DNA of 9,028 bases, taken from contig JAFIEC010000258.1 in NCBI GenBank assembly GCA_020832725.1, forward strand, positions 1 to 9,028, read 5' to 3'. The stretch's first letter is position 1. The number at the start of each line of letters is the position of its first letter. This DNA is from Paracoccaceae bacterium (GTDB taxonomy: Bacteria > Pseudomonadota > Alphaproteobacteria > Rhodobacterales > Rhodobacteraceae). The translations under genes and the position numbers were made by a program. Of this stretch, positions 5,440 to 9,028 are shown piece by piece. A model generated the notes under the pieces. The model was not told the DNA's origin and did no database searches. It was given only the letters and a program-made list of their open reading frames with translations.

Positions 5440-6753
5440 ATGATCAGCAAGGAACTCAACGAGCGTCTGACACGGATCGGGCCGGGCACGCCCGCCGGTG
5501 CGGTGATGCGGCGCTACTGGCAACCGGCGGCCCTTGGGGTAGAGCTTGACCTCACGCCGCGCCCGGTGGTTCCGGTGCGCCTGATGGGCGAGGATCTGGT
5601 GCTGTTTCGCGACGACAGCGGCGCGCTTGGCCTTGTCGGACGCCACTGCCCGCATCGGGGCGCGGACATGTGCTATGGCAGGCTGGAGGATAACGGCCTG
5701 CGCTGTCCCTTTCACGGCTGGCATTTCGACCGGACGGGACAATGCGTGGAGCAGCCCGGAGAGCCCGAGGGCTCGACCATGCACGAGCGTATCCGCACGA
5801 CCTCCTATCCGGTGATCGAGCGCAATGGCGTGATCTTCGCCTATATGGGGCCCGGCGACCCGCCACCGCTCCCGGATTTCGACTGCTTCACCGCGCCCGA
5901 CAGCCACGTCTTCGCCTTCAAGGGCCTGTGGGAATGTAACTGGCTGCAGGCCATGGAGGTGGGCATCGACCCCGCCCATGCCTCGTTCCTGCATCGCTTC
6001 CTCGAGGACGAGGACCCGGCCGACAGCTATGGCAAGCAGTTCCGGGACAAGGCCGGCAACACCCAGATCCCCATGACCAAGCTGCGGCGCGACTATCCGC
6101 GCCCCGAGATCCGGGTGGAGCCCACCGATCACGGGCTGCGGCTGATCGCGCTGCGGCACATGGAGGACGGACGCAGCCATGTGCGGGTGACCAACCAGAT
6201 CTTTCCCGGCGCCATCTGCATCCCGATTTCCAACGAGATGACCATCACCCAGTGGCACGTGCCCGTCGATGACGAGAATTGCTATTGGTATTCCATGTTC
6301 ACCAGCTTCGGCAAACCGGTGGACAAGGAGCTGATGTGGGAGCAGCGAATCAAGGAACACCGCCTGCCCGACTTTGCGCCGCTGAAGAACCGCCGCAACA
6401 ATTACGGCTTTGACCCTTCCGAGCAGAAATCGCTGACCTATACGGGGATGGGCCTCGACATCAACGTGCATGACCAGTGGGCCGTCGAAGGACTGGGCAC
6501 GATCCAGGACCGCACGCAGGAACATCTTGGCAAGACCGATGTCGGGATCGTTCGTTACCGCAGAATGCTGCGCGAGGCGATGGACGCGCTCGAAGCCGGG
6601 CAGGACAGCGCCCTGCCCATGCATGGCCAAGGGTCGGACACGCGCGGGCCGGTCTCGATCGATGCCATCGGGCCCACCGAGTCCTGGGCCGAATTGTGGA
6701 CCGAGGCCGACGCGCTGCGCCGTGCCGCCGCCCCCTGGGAGGCCGCGCTCTGA
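5440..6753 (+). CDS. Rieske non-haem iron oxygenase, alpha subunit (phthalate 4,5-dioxygenase-like)
   Basis: The 437-residue protein has the typical length for the single-subunit-type alpha chains of the phthalate dioxygenase / vanillate demethylase group. The N-terminal Rieske domain carries C70-P-H72 and C89-P-F-H92, the two Cys and two His ligands of the [2Fe-2S] cluster, in the frames CPHRGAD and CPFHGW. The catalytic domain starts with LWECNWLQAMEVGIDPAH (163-180). D177, H180 and H185 form the D-x2-H-x4-H mononuclear iron motif, and D357 in TIQDRTQEHLGKTD is the probable third iron ligand. These enzymes use O2 and electrons from a reductase to dihydroxylate, monohydroxylate, or O-/N-dealkylate ring compounds. 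Start and ribosome site are clear. No ferredoxin or FMN/[2Fe-2S] reductase gene is in the window, so the electron donor must come from elsewhere. The regulator lies just upstream and a GS-like ligase downstream. Family certain; substrate, including whether it is aromatic, unknown. Confidence 0.93.
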   Translation: MISKELNERLTRIGPGTPAGAVMRRYWQPAALGVELDLTPRPVVPVRLMGEDLVLFRDDSGALGLVGRHCPHRGADMCYGRLEDNGLRCPFHGWHFDRTGQCVEQPGEPEGSTMHERIRTTSYPVIERNGVIFAYMGPGDPPPLPDFDCFTAPDSHVFAFKGLWECNWLQAMEVGIDPAHASFLHRFLEDEDPADSYGKQFRDKAGNTQIPMTKLRRDYPRPEIRVEPTDHGLRLIALRHMEDGRSHVRVTNQIFPGAICIPISNEMTITQWHVPVDDENCYWYSMFTSFGKPVDKELMWEQRIKEHRLPDFAPLKNRRNNYGFDPSEQKSLTYTGMGLDINVHDQWAVEGLGTIQDRTQEHLGKTDVGIVRYRRMLREAMDALEAGQDSALPMHGQGSDTRGPVSIDAIGPTESWAELWTEADALRRAAAPWEAAL

Positions 6754-6868
6754 GCGGGCGCGGCACCGGACATCCCGCGCCTGACGCTGCGCCCGGGCTG
6801 CCCCCTTTCCCCGTCATTCCGGGGGGCACCCTCCCCCTTGCCCATGGTCTCCGGCCACAGGATCAGTG
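6754..6868. other. Gap between the Rieske and GS-like genes, with a small hairpin
   Basis: CCCCG (6809-6813) and CGGGG (6820-6824) can pair across a 6-base loop. An alternative GCCCCC/GGGGGC pairing spans about 6800-6827. No T-run follows, so I do not call a terminator. AGGA at 6859-6862 is the ribosome site of the next gene. I see no promoter and no gene in this stretch; same-strand readthrough from the oxygenase gene seems likely. Confidence 0.3.
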
Positions 6869-8335
6869 ATGCCAGCTTCGCTTCTCGACAGCCTCAGGGA
6901 TGGTGCCCTTGCCCGCGCCGGACTGCTTGACGACGACACCCTGCGCCTTGCGGTGGAGGTGCTGGAGCGGGTGAGCCGCGACCGGCTGGAGACATTGCGC
7001 CTTGGTTTCGTCGATCAGCACGGGATCATCCGCGGCAAGTCCCTGGTGGCCGGGGCGCTGGCCTCGGCCTTCCGCTCGGGCGTATCGATGACCTCGACGC
7101 TTCTGTTCAAGGATACCTCGCATCGGACGGTCTTTCCGGTCTGGTCCGACGATATCGGCTTTGGCAAGGGCGTGTTCACGGGGGCGGGCGACGCGCTGAT
7201 GGTGCCCGACCCGGCCACGTTCCGCACCCTGCCCTGGGCACCCCATTCCGCCTGGATGCTGTGCAGCATCCACGCGCCCGATGGTGGTGCGATACCCTTC
7301 TGCAGCCGCAGCCAGCTTGCGCGGGCGCAGGCGCGGCTGGACGAAGCCGGGTACGGGGCATTGTTCGGGCTGGAGCAGGAATTCCACATCTTCCGCGTCA
7401 CGGACCCGAATCTGCGCCACAGCGATGGCGGCTTTGACGAGCGCCCACCCGATACCGCGCTGCTGAACCACGGCTATCAATATCTGACCGAGGCCCGCTA
7501 TGATGCGGCCGAAGCCGTGCTCGACGAATTGCGCCGGCACGCGCAGGGACTTGGCCTGCCGGTGCGCTCGATGGAGATCGAGTTCGGACCCTCGCAATTC
7601 GAGTTCACGTTCGAGCCCGGCCCGCCGATGGCGCAGGCCGATGTCACGACGTTCTTCCGCACCATGGTGCGTCAGACCTGCGCGCGCGCGGGCCTGCATG
7701 CGACCTTCATGTGCCTGCCGCAGCAAAGGGATATCGTGCCGTCGGGCTGGCACATCCACCAGTCGCTGGGAGATGCCGCCACGGGCCGAAACCTCTTTGT
7801 TCCGGGCGAGGACGACAGCCTTTCAGCGCCCGCTGCGGGCTGGATCGCGGGCCTGCTGGAGCATACGATGGAAACCGCGCTGCTGCTGATCCCAAGCGTG
7901 AACGGCTACAAGCGCGTCCGCCCCGGGATGATGGCACCCGACCGCATCCAGTGGGCCCGCGACAACAAGGGTGCCATGATCCGCGCCCTGATGAAGCCGG
8001 GCGATTCTGCCAGCCGCATCGAGAACCGGCTCGCGGAGCCTGCCGCCAACCCCTATCTGGCCTTCGCCGCCCAGATCCACGCGGGGCTTGACGGGATCGG
8101 GGCCGGGCGCCCGCCCCCTTCCCCGGTGGAGAGCCCCTATTCCGCTGCGGCGTCGCCCCGCCTTCCGAACGACCTCGGCGCGGCGATCGACGCCTTCTCG
8201 GGCTCGGATTTCGTGGCTCGCCATTTCGGCGCGGATTTCAGGCATTGGCTGGACGTGCTGAAGCGCGCGGAATGGGATCGCTACCGCCTTGCCGTCAGCG
8301 ACTGGGAACAGCGCGAGTATTTCACGCTCTACTGA
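6869..8335 (+). CDS. Glutamine-synthetase-like ligase (gamma-glutamyl-amine/amide synthetase type)
   Basis: The 488-residue protein carries the GS fold. The N-terminal beta-grasp part includes LRLGFVDQHGIIRGKSL (43-59). The catalytic domain includes LEQEFHIF (168-175, metal-ligand glutamates), SMEIEFGPSQFEF (234-246), GWHIHQSL (293-300, the GS histidine region), SVNGYKRVRPG (343-353), WARDNKGAMIR (362-372) and RIENRLAEPAANPYLAFAA (383-401). It therefore probably keeps ATP and glutamate activation. After AGLDGI the usual NLYDLPPEE adenylylation segment of GS-I is missing and replaced by a proline-rich stretch (414-432), so it is unlikely to be the housekeeping, adenylylation-controlled enzyme. 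Such paralogues (PuuA, IpuC, aniline or ethanolamine types) join glutamate to an amine during amine breakdown. GTG at 6866 is an alternative start, but AGGA spacing favours ATG at 6869. It follows the Rieske gene on the same strand and likely belongs to the same pathway; the amine is unknown. Confidence 0.88.
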   Translation: MPASLLDSLRDGALARAGLLDDDTLRLAVEVLERVSRDRLETLRLGFVDQHGIIRGKSLVAGALASAFRSGVSMTSTLLFKDTSHRTVFPVWSDDIGFGKGVFTGAGDALMVPDPATFRTLPWAPHSAWMLCSIHAPDGGAIPFCSRSQLARAQARLDEAGYGALFGLEQEFHIFRVTDPNLRHSDGGFDERPPDTALLNHGYQYLTEARYDAAEAVLDELRRHAQGLGLPVRSMEIEFGPSQFEFTFEPGPPMAQADVTTFFRTMVRQTCARAGLHATFMCLPQQRDIVPSGWHIHQSLGDAATGRNLFVPGEDDSLSAPAAGWIAGLLEHTMETALLLIPSVNGYKRVRPGMMAPDRIQWARDNKGAMIRALMKPGDSASRIENRLAEPAANPYLAFAAQIHAGLDGIGAGRPPPSPVESPYSAAASPRLPNDLGAAIDAFSGSDFVARHFGADFRHWLDVLKRAEWDRYRLAVSDWEQREYFTLY

Positions 8336-8510
8336 CCCCCCGCCCGTCAGGACACGCGGCATGGGCCGGTGCACAGCCCATCGCGCGGTGCTTGCCTGCC
8401 ATGGCGCATGGGCAACGCACGGTGGGGCAAGGAGATCTTTGCCGCTCTCCGGGATGGTCGCGCCTTCGTTCGTCCACGTGACGACGGGACGCTGCATCAA
8501 GGAGACCAGC
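8336..8510. other. Junction between the catabolic genes and the spike genes, with two hairpins
   Basis: ATGGGC (8361-8366) and GCCCAT (8376-8381) form a 6-base stem with a 9-base loop. Right after it, TTGC..CCAT (8392-8402) pairs with ATGG..GCAA (8408-8415) as a bulged hairpin. Neither is followed by a T-run, but tandem structures 25-80 bases after a stop could slow or end transcription or protect the 3' end. AAGGAGA (8499-8505) is the ribosome site of the following gene. I see no tRNA, integrase, direct repeat or attachment site, and no convincing promoter. Confidence 0.35.
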
Positions 8511-8777
8511 ATGCTCGATCCGCTTGTGAACCGGTCGCTCTCGCCTGTCGGGCCTGCGACCGACGTGATCCCCGTGACCCCGGACGACGCGACCGACCTT
8601 CCCGAACTCGCGCTGTCGCTTTTCATCGAGACCGGAGGCAGCCTGCAGATTGTCACCCGCCGGGGTGAGACACGCAGTCTGCAGATCGACGACCAGACGC
8701 TGCTCCCCGTCGCCGTGCGCCGGGTGCTGGCCACCGGCACAAGTGCCACGGGCATTCACGCGCTGGTGGTGGGCTGA
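8511..8777 (+). CDS. Spike base protein, RCAP_rcc01079 family (GTA/phage head spike)
   Basis: This 88-residue protein starts at ATG 8511, five bases after a perfect AAGGAGA. The residues MLDPLVNRSLSPVGPAT, then VIPVTPDDATDLPELALSLF (19-38), TGGSLQIVTRRGET (41-54) and LLPVAVRRVLATGTSATGI (64-82), follow the pattern I know from the rcc01079-type protein of Rhodobacter capsulatus ('F.VTPHDTTDLP...ALYVGTGGDV.V....G......V..G..LPIRVRRVLATGTTATGI'). There it forms the base of the head spikes of the gene transfer agent and is encoded apart from the main capsid cluster. Similar proteins occur in phages of Rhodobacterales. It contains no enzyme motif. The frame extends upstream to 8289, but that part overlaps the GS-like gene out of frame and lacks a ribosome site. 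The following gene starts within its stop codon, so the two are translated together. Confidence 0.8.
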   Translation: MLDPLVNRSLSPVGPATDVIPVTPDDATDLPELALSLFIETGGSLQIVTRRGETRSLQIDDQTLLPVAVRRVLATGTSATGIHALVVG

Positions 8778-9028
8778 TGCTGGGCAGAGGGCTTTCGTTT
8801 CGCGCGGTCGCCCAACGCAGGCGGAACAGGCGGATGACCGCATCCGGAGGCGATGAGACGGTCATTGCAGAGGCCGGGCGATACTGGCGCGTCCATACCT
8901 TCACCGCGTCGGGCGTGTTTCAGGTGTCGCGCGGCGGGCGCGTCGAATACCTGCTGGTCGGCGGAGGCGGGGCCGGTGGCGGCACCGGCAGCGGCGGCGG
9001 CGGCGGGGGGGGCCGCGCGGGCGGTGTC
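8777..9028 (+). CDS. Glycine-rich phage/GTA-like structural protein (partial, N-terminus only)
   Basis: The ATG at 8777-8779 shares its A with the TGA of the spike base gene, and 84 codons run open to the window edge. After a short basic N-terminus (MLGRGLSFRAVAQRRRNRR) comes RYWRVHTFTASGVFQVSRGG (35-54) and EYLLVGGGGAGGGTGSGGG (57-75). This is the 'FTxSGTFxV...VEYLLVGGGGGGG' pattern of the glycine-rich domain found in phage tail fibres and similar surface proteins of many bacteria and phages. In R. capsulatus the rcc01079 gene is followed by rcc01080, the sugar-binding spike, so this gene occupies the receptor-binding position, though I cannot show it is homologous to rcc01080. An eight-G run at 9005-9012 lies in the glycine codons and keeps the frame as given. 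Confidence 0.7.
   Translation, partial: MLGRGLSFRAVAQRRRNRRMTASGGDETVIAEAGRYWRVHTFTASGVFQVSRGGRVEYLLVGGGGAGGGTGSGGGGGGGRAGGV

Noticed and set aside
5365..6630. Minus-strand open frame of 421 codons opposite the Rieske gene
   Set aside because: It is antisense to a protein with intact Rieske and iron-binding motifs, and its translation has no family features.
6809..6824. Rho-independent terminator between the Rieske and GS-like genes
   Set aside because: The stem is only five bases and is followed by a C-rich stretch, not a T-run.
1..9028. CRISPR array, tRNA, rRNA, transposase or IS ends
   Set aside because: I saw no regularly spaced direct repeats, cloverleaf-like sequence, transposase motif or terminal inverted repeats in reading the window.

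Overview
The window is high-GC, tightly packed bacterial DNA with good Shine-Dalgarno sites. It most likely comes from an alphaproteobacterium of the Rhodobacterales. The base composition fits, and the right edge carries a small gene of the RCAP_rcc01079 'spike base' type known from Rhodobacter capsulatus gene-transfer-agent biology. This is family recognition by eye; no search was run.

Layout. (1) Positions 1-242, minus strand: the N-terminus of a flavodoxin-fold NAD(P)H:quinone oxidoreductase, cut by the window edge. (2) Positions 243-577: a divergent control region. It holds two copies of an identical 13-base element in opposite orientation, one facing each gene, and each contains a GATAAT -10-like hexamer. 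The element closely resembles operators of PcaR-type IclR regulators. (3) Positions 578-8335, plus strand: a catabolic gene set. In order it holds a ureidoglycolate-lyase-family protein, a natural HyuA-HyuB fusion (ATP-dependent hydantoinase/oxoprolinase, 1114 aa) coupled to it by an ATGA overlap, an IclR regulator of the PcaR/PcaU/PobR type, a Rieske non-haem iron oxygenase alpha subunit of the phthalate-dioxygenase type, and a glutamine-synthetase-like ligase without the usual adenylylation segment. (4) Positions 8511-9028: a head-spike base protein and the start of a glycine-rich, phage-like protein with overlapping stop and start codons. This is a phage/GTA theme unrelated to the catabolic genes.

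How the parts may work together (inference). The IclR protein encoded at 4525-5304 probably acts on the divergent 243-577 region and perhaps on a related site upstream of its own gene. The enzymes look like a pathway for a nitrogen-containing, probably cyclic, compound: oxygenation or N-dealkylation by the Rieske enzyme, ATP-driven opening of a lactam or hydantoin-like ring by HyuAB, lyase cleavage of a ureido acid by the AllA-like protein, and amine or ammonia handling by the GS-like ligase. One chemically neat version is hydantoin to 5-hydroxyhydantoin to ureidoglycolate to glyoxylate plus urea. The substrate is not shown by the sequence. No transporter and no electron-transfer partner for the oxygenase lie inside the window.
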